Shown here piece after piece: positions 31,603 through 41,828 of a stretch of 64,000 bases of DNA (positions are counted from its first letter, which is position 1; the number at the start of each line of letters is the position of its first letter). A program made the position numbers and the translations under genes. Source of the stretch: Branchipolynoe longqiensis (Eukaryota > Annelida > Polychaeta > Phyllodocida > Polynoidae); assembly GCA_030323885.1 (NCBI GenBank), contig CM059190.1, positions 84,002,709-84,066,708 on the forward strand. Reading direction: 5' to 3'. The notes under the pieces were generated by a model, which worked only from the letters and a program-made list of their open reading frames with translations, ran no database searches and was not told the DNA's origin.

Positions 31603-32298
31603 TGGTGCTGTCACACTTCAATGTAAGGCACCAGCATATGGACAGCATGAAAATATATTTAACACGTTGAAAATCTTGACGTAATATGCAAATTTGTGAC
31701 GTCAATTCCACGTAGTTGACGTGAGCGTAACTTTGGTAAAGCATAGCGATAACGGCATTCACTGAGAGATGACAACGTAATTATGCTCATGGTACATTAT
31801 ATACGTTATTCGATCGCCAGAACTACGTTGCGTTATGCTATGTTACGTTACATATGTCATGACACGGTGACGAAATGCTAAACGGATGTTGGACATATGT
31901 TAGGCGTACATTATCCAGACATTGTCATTACGTGGACTGTACGTTCCCACCGCCGTTAATTTTGGTCAACGTAGTGCAACGTAGTGCAACGTAGTGCAAC
32001 GTAGTGCAACGTAGTGCAACGTAGTGCAACGTAGTGCAACGTAGTGCAACGTAGTGCAACGTAGTGCAACATAGCGCCTAACGCATACATAACATACAAC
32101 GAGCATAACACCCTTACGTTCTCGTTACGTTTAAAGTGTTCAACATGTCCAAAACCTCGACGCGCGCTGATGTAACTCGACGTAACTCAACGTCAGTCTA
32201 ATGTTAGCATATTGTAACTCGACGTACCTCAACATAATGACGAAACATCACCTACGTCGGCTCACGTTGGTGCCTTACATCGTAGTGTGACAGGCCTA
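31603..32298. mobile_element. Inverted-repeat MITE with TTA target duplication and internal decamer array
   Basis: Ends TGGTGCTGTCACACTTCAAT and ATCGTAGTGTGACAGGCCTA are inverted, and the match continues through GTAAGGCACC. TTA flanks both sides (31600-31602 and 32299-32301). The body is rich in ACGTTACGTCA-like words and holds ten exact GTAGTGCAAC units at 31971-32070. No ORF. Confidence 0.8.
31971..32070 (+). repeat. Ten perfect GTAGTGCAAC units
   Basis: Exact 10-bp tandem repeat inside the MITE; the lack of divergence implies recent expansion. Confidence 0.97.
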
Positions 32299-32332
32299 TT
32301 ACATACACAGGGTAGGTTCAAGAACTAGACAG

Positions 32333-32548
32333 CGCATAGCTTGTACAGGTTCATGGTCACGGCAACCAGTGTCGTGGGAGTGATGAAAATGGGAAATATT
32401 GTGCCTAGAGTGGGACTCGAACCCACATCTCTATGCATTCCGGGCCAGTGTGCTAACCATTACACCACCTAGGCTCTCTGATATCAACACACTACCCACG
32501 CCTACCTGGCTATGTGGCTCTTTGCCTGAAAGGTCAGTGCAGACCATT
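32333..32548 (-). mobile_element. SINE C, copy 3, with the best preserved tRNA-like head
   Basis: Minus strand from GGTCTGCACTGACCTTTCAGG through a 72-nt tRNA-like part (32403-32474) with paired acceptor, D and T arms, to CATTTTCATCACTCCCACGA. The B-box GGTTCGAGTCC is perfect. The anticodon stem does not pair, so it is retroposon sequence and not a tRNA gene. Confidence 0.75.
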
Positions 32549-32559
32549 ACACTATTATA

Positions 32560-33412
32560 GTGGATTTCTACTGCTAATACGCCCTCCTACGGCAGTGACA
32601 AGAACACATGGGTTGAGTTTGCTTCTTATACTAAGTTATAGAGGATTTCCACTGCTAACCTGCCCTCTTATGGTAGTGAGAAGAACACCAGTTGTGGGCA
32701 TCAGCTCACTGTGCAGCATGCTCTGTTGGAAAGGTCTTATAAGTTATAGGGGATTACAAGCACTAAACTGCCGTCTTATCGCAGTGACAGGAACACATGG
32801 CTCATTGTGCAACATGTTCTATGGGAAAGGTCTTATAAGTTATAGGGGATTACGAGCACTAAACTGCCCTCTTATCGCAGTGACAGGAACACATGGCTCA
32901 TTGTGCAACATGTTCTGTGGGAAAGGTCTTATAAGTTATAGGGGATTACGAGCACTAAACTGCCCTCTTATCGCAGTGACAGGAACACATGGCTCATTGT
33001 GCAACATGTTCTGTGGGAAAGGTCTTATAAGTTATAGGGGATTACAAGCACTAAACTGCCCTCTTATCGCAGTGACAGGAACACATGGCTCATTGTGCAA
33101 CATGTTCTGTGGGAAAGGTCTTATAAGTTATAGGGGATTACAAGCACTAAACTGCCCTCTTATCGCAGTGACAGGAACACATGGCTCATTGTGCAACATG
33201 TTCTGTGGGAAAGGTCTTATAAGTTATAGGGGATTACGAGCACTAAACTGCCCTCGTAGTGCAGTGACAGGAACACATGGCTCATTGTGCAACATGTTCT
33301 GTGGGAAAGGTCTTATAAGTTATAGGGGATTACGAGCACTAAACTGCCCTCTTATCGCAGTGACAGGAACACATGGCTCATTGTGCAACATGTTCTGTGG
33401 GAAAGGTCTAAT
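32560..33412 (+). repeat. 96-bp satellite array, about seven near-identical units
   Basis: GCAGTGACAGGAACACATGG recurs at 32781, 32877, 32973, 33069, 33165, 33261 and 33357, exactly 96 bases apart, preceded by two diverged units. Because 96 is a multiple of three, a 304-residue ORF runs through it, but it is a repeat artefact. Single diverged units occur at 31545-31598, 34066-34130, 51715-51870 and 62512-62705. Confidence 0.93.
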
Positions 33413-33429
33413 AGTAGGACAAGCTTAGA

Positions 33430-33682
33430 AACCACGCTTCATTTGGGCATTAAAGCTTGTTCGTGCCCGAGGTCTACTAACTAAGGGCTTGGAATAATCT
33501 TTAAAAAAAAACTAATTTCAACGAGTAAACAATTTATTGGAGCAAACAATAAAAGCTATATGATATAACTATCCCAATCAATTTGGTCATTGCCGACATC
33601 ATAGACCTATTTCATATGATGTCAGCATAGGTATTTAGGTCAGTGCGCACACTGCTTGGCCTCAGGACGACACACTGTCACA
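33430..33682. other. Unassigned interval
   Basis: No gene or named repeat. Confidence 0.35.
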
Positions 33683-33905
33683 CTGCAAACTCAATGGCTA
33701 TGAGCAATCTTCATATAGAAAAAGTGAAATATCTCTAAACCACACCACCTAGAAACAAACCGCTTGGAACACGTATAGAAAACATATTCAATGAACAAAT
33801 TATATTAAATTTATAAGGTTAAGGTTCTGCATTTCCGTTAATTTTGAATAGAATATATGGTTTGCACTGCACATACCGGCAAACTCAATGGCAATGTGCA
33901 TTCGT
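33683..33905 (-). repeat. Repeat family G, one unit on the minus strand
   Basis: GTGAAATATCTCTAAACCAC, ATTATATTAAATTTATAAGG and CCGGCAAACTCAATGGC are the complements of family landmarks. Confidence 0.8.
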
Positions 33906-34065
33906 TCTGCAGCCAAGGTGCGCATGCATACACAATGTTTATAAACATTAAAAAGGGTCTATATTGTCAGTCATAGCCACTGTCATATTCACTGCCATTT
34001 AAGACCCCTCTGCAAGATCTTTTTGCAAACACACAAACAAACAAACACACACATTTTCGTTTATT

Positions 34066-34600
34066 TCTATAGAGGATTTCCACTGTCAACCTGCCCTTTT
34101 ACGGCAGTAATATGAACACATAACATCATGTGTGCATCATATCTGTCTCACTTGTGAATCACTTGTCTCATTTGTGCACCATTCAATATCATTTGTGTAT
34201 CATTTAAGTATCATTTGTGTATCACTTCTGAGTCACTTGTCTGAATCATTTTAGCATCATTTAAGTAACATTTATGTATTATTTTCGTATCAGTTGTGTG
34301 TCATGTGTGTATCATTTGTGTATCATTTGTGTATCATTTGTGTGTCAGGTGTGTCAGGTGTTATCATTTATGTATCAGTTATGTATCATGTGTGTATCAT
34401 CTATGTAGATGTATGTATCATGTATGTATCATGTATGTGTCATGTATGTATAGTTTATGTATCATATATGTGTCATTTATGTATAATTTATATATGATTT
34501 ATGTGTAATTTATGTATCATCTATGTATCATGTATGTATCATTTATGTATCATGTATGTACCATTTATGTATCAGTTATGTATCACTGGTGCACTTTAGC
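34066..34600. repeat. Diverged 96-bp-family unit, then a TGTATCATTT minisatellite
   Basis: TATAGAGGATTTCCACTG...TTTTACGGCAGT (34066-34115) is one satellite-family unit. From about 34140 to 34590, degenerate ATGTATCATTTGTGT-type units follow. ORFs are spurious. Confidence 0.8.
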
Positions 34601-35130
34601 ATGTCGTGTACAGGGTCTTCAACCCTATCCGTAACCCTAATAAGGTAGTTGACTAGGTATCATAGACGACCCCATGTGACCTGACTTAAACTGTTTATTC
34701 TAACTAGGATCAGGGTTAAGGTTAGGGTCAGGGATAGGGGTTAAAGTCACTACACACGGGCTGCACTAGGTAGGCCCCCTAACGGGTTCCATGTGTAACA
34801 AGCCTATTTCCCTCAGACAGTGGACACCGAACATTCACAAGGGAAACCAAGCCAGTCTTTCTCGGCTGGGTGGAGACTTATATTTAAACTTATATTTAGA
34901 ACTCAGATCATGGGTGTGTCGCAATCGTGTCCTGATGACGTCACAACATGTAGAGCGGTTAGTTAGTGCACGTCGTTCGCCGGAGGCCTACTGTGGTTCG
35001 TTGGTTGAAAGCGCCACCTGGTATCGAGCAGCTGATCAATGCAGTTCGGTTGATTCTAGTGTATAACACCAGAGGGCGCCACCAGAGCTTGATTCTCTCT
35101 TCTACGGACATCTTCCCTCCTCTATCATAA
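34601..35130. other. Unassigned interval
   Basis: Contains a TTAGGGTCAGGG-like patch near 34700-34740. No supported gene or named element. Confidence 0.35.
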
Positions 35131-35710
35131 TAAGCCCCATTCACACGGCACAAATTTATGCCGATTTAGATGAAGCGAAATAGATGAAGCGAATTAGTAG
35201 TCATGTCCACACATGCAGTACTTTTAGCCGGAAATCGATATCTGCGCATGAGCAAGTCCCCCCCTGTATCCGGTGAGCACTGCTATTTGTTTAGTTTACA
35301 CTAGTCGATTCGACAATATGAATAACGACGCCGATGTAGCTGCTACGTTAATATCGCTTGGAATTTAGGGTTAATTTAATTAAATTTAATTATTTGAGTA
35401 TGTAATTCTGTTAAATATGATCGCATTCAATAGATTTTGGCCTAATCGGTCCCTAACACTGCGGGGCACCAGCAATAGTTACACCTGAGCCTGTATCCGC
35501 GAGCACCGCTATTTTACACTATCACCGCCCGGGAACCAGCTAAATCGCTTCATCTATACTACCTCGGGAGGTGGTTTACTTGAAGCGAACTAGATGAATC
35601 GATTCAGCCCTAAATCGCTTTAGCGTAGCATCCACACGGCGAATGTGAGTCGAACTAGGCAAGTCGATATAAGTGAATCGTTTTAACTCGCCAGTGTGAA
35701 CGGGGCTTTA
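35131..35710. mobile_element. Inverted-repeat element, GTTCACAC type, with a nested repeat
   Basis: The left end AAGCCCCATTCACACGG is mirrored by CCAGTGTGAACGGGGCTT at the right. The interior repeats AGATGAAGCGAA/AATCGCTTCATC words on both strands. At 35306-35470 it contains an inverted copy of the 7374-7760 repeat, flanked by two related segments (CCTGTATCCGGTGAGCACTG and CCTGTATCCGCGAGCACCGC), which suggests insertion. Confidence 0.7.
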
Positions 35711-36063
35711 GTCTTACCCCTCAGATCCACCACACACACATACACTGACTATTTTTATTATGGTATTATGATTATTTTGTTGTTGTTGCATTTTTGCATT
35801 AATTTGTTGATTATATATATATATGTATGGCTATATATATATATAGTAAATATTTGGGTTAGCATCCGAGCCCAGCCCTATGAAGAGAAATACAAGAAAA
35901 GAAAAATAGTTGTACAATGGGTGGGTGTCAGTCTTTGTTGCATCGCGACCGACAGCATGATGATGATGGAAAAGTGTGTCCATTACTGGCTCGCTGAGAA
36001 GTGCCCATTTTGGCCACGAAAGTCCATTTAGCACACGAGGGTGGCGCTTTTATACGATACATG
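35711..36063. other. Unassigned; includes a LINE 3'-end remnant
   Basis: GTCTTTGTTGCATCGCGACC followed by GACAGCATGATGATGATGG (about 35930-35970) matches the 3' end after the LINE fragment at 52227-52720. A short TA tract lies at 35812-35845. Confidence 0.55.
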
Positions 36064-36292
36064 CTATATTTTTGTACATTAATTAATTAAGCAGGGGACA
36101 TTTTAAGTGGCCTTCGTCCTTCCACTGCTCCTTGTCCTATCCTAGTAATGCCAAACCCCAGGATAGGTAGCGACAAGTATCAGTTTTTAAGTCATTGGTT
36201 TAACTCGGTGATGGTTTTATACCCGGCAGTACAAATCCCATGACCTATCAAAATGGGAGGCGGGCACTCAACTTATTCGGCCATTCAGTCTG
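36064..36292 (-). mobile_element. SINE A, tail-variant subfamily (A2)
   Basis: Minus strand: head ATGGCCGAATAAGTTGAGTG, body ATACTTGTCGCTACCTATCC, then AGCAGTGGAAGGACG and TCCCCTGCTTAATTAATTAA. This is the same tail type as 11656-11882. Confidence 0.75.
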
Positions 36293-37454
36293 GTTCACAA
36301 AATAATATTTCAAGGATGAGAGCGAATTTTGAGTAAAAAATACTGTGGTGTGTGCTAAAACATATGTCATGCCCTTTGGTACCACTACTGCCCCCTTGTA
36401 AAAATATACGGATTTTAGGTTTGGAATTATATATTGGCAGAGAGCATTATTATCCTTGGGTGACAGAGTGGGGACCAAGGTTATATAATAGAAAAGCAAT
36501 GGGTGCCCACTCGCTGTGTGACATATTAGGCTATGTGAAATATATGTTAATACATAGTGCCTGAGATTATGATGAGATGTTCCCATATAAGAGACAGTTA
36601 ATGTTTGGTGAAATGTTCCCTCTGGAGGAGAAGGACATTTTTAATATATATATGTTTATGGTACCTGTCTGCAACTACCTGTTACCACAGGACCGAAGGG
36701 CAAGCACACCCAGCCACTCTGCATACATTATGGCCACCACCTACAGCTGGGGTTGAGTGACAGCTGCCCATATTAGGGTGTCACACCCAGGCTGTAGAGG
36801 GTGTCTTATTGGCTGGCTGTGAGAGGCCCAGTCACCTGCACCCCTTTGCCACACCTGACCACACGGGCGTCACTCTGATATTGATTATCCTATACACACT
36901 GCTCCAGACACTCTGGGCAGGACACTCTACTCTTGACTCTTGACTCTTGAGTGAGACACACTCTTCTCTTGGGCAGGAACCCAGACACTCTGTCTGATGC
37001 TCCACCTTTCATACACAAACTGAGCTGTGTGCAACAATCATGGGACGCTGGTTCCATGGGCTGTAGGCACTGATTCATATACATACTAAAGAGAGTAATG
37101 ACAGAAGGTAAGGGGTCAGGGTGATAGGTCACTAGTAGGTGAACAGGAGTTGATGCCAATAAAGCACAACTTCTTCACTGTCAATCTTGCATGACTTCCT
37201 TATGAGAGGTAGAGTCCCTCAATTACATTACAACTGAGTTTGTTAGAGAGGGGCATCAGGTCTGAACTGACAGACAGTTGTTAGAACTGACTTGGGAAGA
37301 GTAAGTGGTATATCTGGGGCTCAGACGGCTGGGCATTCCAGTTATATTACACCCTGGTGAATATAACAAGAATTGTGAAATCTTATTTCCTGCACGAAAT
37401 CGATTTCGTGCATGGACTTGTGTGTATGGTGTCGATATTGTGAATTTATAAAAG
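36293..37454. other. Unassigned interval
   Basis: About 1.1 kb of mixed DNA with only short ORFs lacking recognisable domains. A small TGACTCTTGACTCTTGA repeat is near 36932-36950. Confidence 0.35.
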
Positions 37455-37685
37455 AGCTCAGGCACAGAACCCTGTAAACGCCAGTCCAACAATTTAATTA
37501 AAATAAAAGATTGTTACCTGAAAGTAATTTTAATTCTCACCAATTCCATGTTGTTTTTGTGATGAAATGATTATGGAGCACTGAACAAACAGAAATAGGA
37601 ATATGAAAAAAAAGAATTTGTTAAAGATTTATTTCCAATCTTTTTCTCAATTTGTGGATTGGCATTTACAGAGGTTTTGCGCGTA
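37455..37685. mobile_element. Inverted-repeat element J, copy 2
   Basis: CTCAGGCACAGAACCCTGTA...GCCAGTCCAAC is mirrored by TTGGCATTTACAGAGGTTTT...GCGCG. Confidence 0.6.
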
Positions 37686-38206
37686 AACTTGTGTTGGTCA
37701 CAAAGTGAGAACGAGCAACACAGAAGTGGATGTCAACAGTTTATTTACAGCAACAACAACACAAGACAAGGGGGAACCTTATGTTACAGCAGTTTCTGAA
37801 TAGGTCATAGCCTCACCCCTAAAAAGGGAGGAGGACTAGCAATGGTGGGTGGATGGAAAGTTTGAGGCTGAGGTGGTGCAACGTTGCGGTGCCAGTGGTG
37901 AATGAAAGAATGCTGTTGGGAGATTGCCAGAGGGATGTAAGAAGGTCCGGGAGATATTAGCGGAAGGCGCTGATTGGTTCAGAAGGTGCACGTGCCAGGA
38001 GTGAGTTGAGTGTGAAATAGCGAATGAAAGTGAGTAGAGACGCTAGTGGTCAAGGAGGCGTGGGGACCAGGAGGAAGGGAGTGAGTTGAGTGCGAATGGT
38101 GGTGTGAACTGGTCCCCCGCAAGTTGGATGCCATTTACAATCATGTCACAATGGGGAGCATTACAACCCTTGCATATGATATATATTATATATATATATA
38201 ATATAC
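37686..38206. other. Unassigned interval
   Basis: Mixed DNA with GTGGTG/AGGAG-rich patches; no gene or element seen. A short TA tract near 38180. Confidence 0.35.
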
Positions 38207-38512
38207 ATCGGATGCGGTGGCCGAATCGGTTAAGCACCGGCCTCCATGTGGGAGATCGGGAGTTTGACTCCCGGTTGAGTCAAACCAATGACTTACAAAA
38301 TTGATACTTGTCGCTTCCTAGCAAGGCACTCAGCATTAATAGGATAGGGCAATAACTGGTTGGCTCAATGTCAGGATAATGTGACTGAGTGGGATATCAG
38401 TTCAAGGTGTTGGAGGCATGTTCTCTCAGTGAGGCAGCACTATAAAGTTGCCATGAGTGTGTACTGTCACAAGTCAGTACACGTCCTGATATGACCTTAG
38501 ATGTTTCCAGGA
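38207..38512 (+). mobile_element. SINE A, full length
   Basis: Head GCGGTGGCCGAATCGGTTAA, B-box-like GTTTGACTCCCGG, body TTGATACTTGTCGCTTCC, 3' end CGTCCTGATATGACCTTAGA. Confidence 0.88.
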
Positions 38513-38556
38513 TGGGGGGTGTGTGAGCAGGGTGAGAGGAAGTTGGACATGGCTTA

Positions 38557-38759
38557 AACCCCATTCACACACACTCCTAAAGTCGCCTCAACTAATTCAC
38601 CTGATCTAATCCACCTCACGAAGTGGTTTATATGAGGCGAACTAGCTGAGTCGAATCAGCCCTAATTCACCTCAGTGGTGCATTCACACTTGCATTTGAG
38701 GCAACTTAGATGAGGCAAATTAGTTGAGGCGACTTAAGGTACGTATGTGAACGAGGCTT
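38557..38759. mobile_element. Short inverted-repeat MITE, GTTCACAC type, TA-flanked
   Basis: 203 bp with ends AACCCCATTCACACAC and GTATGTGAACGAGGCTT and TA on both sides (38555-38556 and 38760-38761). The interior reiterates GAGGCGAACTAG/CTAATTCACCT words on both strands. Confidence 0.72.
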
Positions 38760-38980
38760 TAGTAGGTAGTGCATGGCTGTCGATAGGTTAAAGACATGTC
38801 CAGAATCGGATGGGTGGCTGAATTAAATACTGTCGCGAACATTGGTAGGTGTAGGTGTAAATAACATAGCATTATATATACATCTACATGCACTATCAGT
38901 TGGATATAGCACAACCTGCAAACACTCTATCACATTAGGCATTCAACTAGCACCGACACACCACTATACAGATATACAAT
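38760..38980. other. Unassigned interval
   Basis: Nothing recognised. Confidence 0.3.
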
Positions 38981-39158
38981 AAAACCTCTCTACACCGACC
39001 CCTCAACAGATTGACCACTCCCCCATATCAATCGCTTTATTTGGGTCCCAACAATACCATTGTAAGGATATTCTAACTCTTTAAAACGAGCACATCCCTA
39101 AATGGACCACTTAAAGTCTGTGCCATGGTCAGTCGGTTTAGAGAGGTTTTACTGTATA
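38981..39158. mobile_element. Pogo/Tigger-like MITE N, uninterrupted copy
   Basis: AATAAAACCTCTCTACACCG is mirrored by CGGTTTAGAGAGGTTTTACTG. The interior matches 54838-55712, where another element is inserted after CCACTTAA; here CCACTTAAAGTC (39108-39119) shows the empty site. Confidence 0.75.
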
Positions 39159-39320
39159 TACATATATAAATATCTAATACCTCTACTATTACAAATTGTC
39201 ACTTTGTAATAACAACAAGCTGTACAATATAGAAATACAATCTCCCTACATATCCGTTCTATACATTGCAGGCTTGTGGTCTGCTCTTTAACAATAATAC
39301 TATTATACATGTCCACTTAA

Positions 39321-39676
39321 AGTTGCATAGTCTGATGGTTTTGAATTTCTGTCATTTTTTCCGAGATAAATATATTAGATTAATCATTAGTATCTACTTT
39401 ACATTAGCTTAAAGCTACTTTTATTTTAAATGGTAAACTTTTGAGATATTTAAATTGCAAACATGGAAAATTAGTTTCGGCAAGTTTGCCAAAACTCAGA
39501 CACCATAGACTTCTTCAGTAACAGGTTCTAAAACTTCTATTAAATTGACTCAATATTCCCTTCAATGCAGAGTAAATGTTCAATAATTGCATCAGTATCT
39601 AAGTTAGATATGTAAAATCAAATCTAGATATTTATTTTAGTTTTGAAAATTTGATATTTCATCGGACTATGCAACT
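39321..39676. mobile_element. TTAA-flanked MITE family H, copy 5
   Basis: Ends AGTTGCATAGTCTGATGG and CATCGGACTATGCAACT, with TTAA at 39317-39320 and 39677-39680. Confidence 0.85.
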
Positions 39677-40047
39677 TTAAACATTTGTCTTTATTTTCAC
39701 AAACTCATGTTGCCAAAGTTGCAAACTCCCAGAAGCCAGACCCACAGAGTTAGGCAATAGCCAGATCCCGGGGGGGGGGGAAATGCGTTGCATCGGGTTC
39801 TGGCCCGAGACTGTCCTTTGAACCCGATGCAATGCTAAGTTCTAGTGCAACACTCCCTGTTAAGGATTGGCACTTGTATATGTAGGATTGGCACTTGTAT
39901 ATATGTATAATACACAAACATATATATATATATATGCTGTATAAGAATTATACAAGTATAATAACCCGGAATTCTATACTCTCCTAACACCCACCCAGAA
40001 GTGATCGGGTGATTGAGCCTCGGACTACTCATGTACTGCTCAGCCTG

Positions 40048-40174
40048 GGCCCGTATGCATGATGTGGTGTTAGCTAGCCAAAACTTCTAGCTTAGCGGCA
40101 AAAACTCAGTACACAAGGAGTGGTGTTAGCGTAAACACACTGAGTGTAAGCTAACACCGCGTCATGCATACAGG
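40048..40174. mobile_element. Short MITE M with GTATGCATGA ends
   Basis: CCGTATGCATGATGTGGTGT is mirrored by AACACCGCGTCATGCATACAG. The copy at 45825-45958 is its duplicate. GTATGCATGAATTGGTGTTA near 51930 and CGCGTCATGCATATGG near 7886 look like related ends. Confidence 0.65.
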
Positions 40175-40233
40175 TTTCAACTCCGACGGTGGCGTCACCG
40201 CTCGCCTGCTCACTCTCCTACTCACTTAATGCC

Positions 40234-40281
<48 letters not shown>

Positions 40282-40718
40282 TAGTTATACGAGTCTTACC
40301 TTGGTACAGATGATGGATAACTGTTGTTTTACCGAGGTATAAGCCTCGGATAGATGTGGGCTAGGGAGAGGTAAGCACGTCCGGTACCAGCAATCTTAAC
40401 CTACTTATTGAGGATAAAAATGACTTTCAAACAATGGATACTATTACTTTACCGAAAAGGTACACCAACGGAATAGATGTGGCAGGGTGTGGCGGGAGGG
40501 CCCTAGCCCACATCTATCCGAGGCTTATACCTCGGTAAAACAACAGTTATCCATCATCTGTACCAAGGTAAGACTCGTATAACTATACTATTTTACCTCG
40601 GTAAACAGCCTCAGGCTAGCCTCAGGCTAGGGAGACCTTTACATAATTCATTTTTATCCTTAATATCATTCTTTCTTATTATTATAACATTCTAAATTTT
40701 TGTTCTCACCTATTCTTG

Positions 40719-41828
40719 TTAGTTGGCGAGAAGACGCTTTGCAACGCCGGTAGGCTTTTCTAGTCGTTTATTATAATGTTTTGCAAACGACTTAGCCGTC
40801 TTCCAGCCTGCATGCGCTAGTATTCTTTTCACAGAAATACCAAGCACCCGTGCCTTGGAGACCATGGCTCCTCTAGTTGAGTGGGAAGAGTATTTACTCG
40901 TATCCACTCCAGCCAATTTCAACACCGTAATTGTCCATCTGGCAAGTGTGTCTCGTGAAATCGCCTTATGTGGCTTTATAAAGCTCACTAATAGTTGTTG
41001 TGATGCACGTAAATCCTTTGTCTTGTATATATAAGCCCGTATGGCCGACACAACACATAATTTCCGATCATTCGGAAAACAGTCTAAGTGAACCGTTGAT
41101 AAAGGGTCACCTAACGTGTTCGATTTAAGCAATTTTTCTAAATCAAACGTAGCTTGTTCCTTGTCTATTTCTAATCCAGTTAAGGATAAAGCAACAATCG
41201 TCTGTCCTCTGTGTCCGGTTACTAACAATAACAGGACCGCGACCTTAAAACCTAACTGTTTTATATCTAACCACGAGTTGTGAGGCCAAGCCTGAAACAA
41301 CTTAAATACTATAGAAACATCCCAAAACCGACTATACTTTGGTTTTGGAGGATTCCTTTGATAAATTGAACGAAGTAAATAACAAATAACATAATGTTTT
41401 CCAACTGTTTCGCCATCAATTCTAGGTAATATAATTGATAACGCACACCTCGCCGCATTAATCGATCCAAAGGAAAGTCCTTCATCCTCTAGAGAACGAA
41501 GAAACCGAGCTACTTGTGAAATCTTTGGATTTGTTGGTTTAACTTTCATTAACAAACAATGTACACCCCATTTCTTTAAATAGGTTGTATACATTTTGAC
41601 AGTTCCTGGCCTCCAGGCATCCGATACTATCCTATCCTCAGTAATTCTGTCCAATCCAAATTGCTGTAGCTGCTTCCTTAGAAAAGGAATGCCAATAGGG
41701 GCGTCGTTGACACGTCGCCGTGAACCACTAGCGGTCCGTGGTGCGTCAGATTCCCGAGTTTTCTTGGGAATCGTATACGATCTTTTGCCAGTTGTGAAAC
41801 TGCTGGCAGCCAAGGTTGCGTGTCCCAA
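40719..41828 (-). CDS. DIRS tyrosine recombinase, copy A
   Basis: This 369-residue ORF encodes a phage-integrase-type tyrosine recombinase, expected to integrate the circular DIRS intermediate without a target duplication. The catalytic set is visible: Arg207 (TGHRGQT), His316 and Arg319 (SSHSTRG), His339 (LAHAGW) and Tyr352 (KHYNKRL). An N-terminal SAM-like, core-binding region lies at about residues 70-160. The ORF overlaps the RT/RNase H ORF by about 150 bases in another frame, as is usual in DIRS1-like elements. The first codon of the open frame is TTG, so the true start, or a frameshift from RT, is unknown. It differs from copy B at one residue (Glu/Gln at about 224). Confidence 0.93.
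   Translation of the reverse strand: MGHATLAASSFTTGKRSYTIPKKTRESDAPRTASGSRRRVNDAPIGIPFLRKQLQQFGLDRITEDRIVSDAWRPGTVKMYTTYLKKWGVHCLLMKVKPTNPKISQVARFLRSLEDEGLSFGSINAARCALSIILPRIDGETVGKHYVICYLLRSIYQRNPPKPKYSRFWDVSIVFKLFQAWPHNSWLDIKQLGFKVAVLLLLVTGHRGQTIVALSLTGLEIDKEQATFDLEKLLKSNTLGDPLSTVHLDCFPNDRKLCVVSAIRAYIYKTKDLRASQQLLVSFIKPHKAISRDTLARWTITVLKLAGVDTSKYSSHSTRGAMVSKARVLGISVKRILAHAGWKTAKSFAKHYNKRLEKPTGVAKRLLAN

Noticed and set aside
32403..32474. A 72-nt tRNA gene on the minus strand
   Set aside because: Acceptor, D and T arms pair, but the anticodon stem (CTGGC against GCATA) does not, position 33 is C, and diverged copies occur inside the same SINE C context at 27820 and 28161.
32514..33428. A 304-residue protein with 32-residue repeats
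   Set aside because: It is an artefact of a 96-bp satellite whose length is a multiple of three; dispersed units are not in frame and no domain is seen.
34294..34508. Cys/Val/Ile-rich ORFs
   Set aside because: They translate a TGTATCATTT minisatellite.
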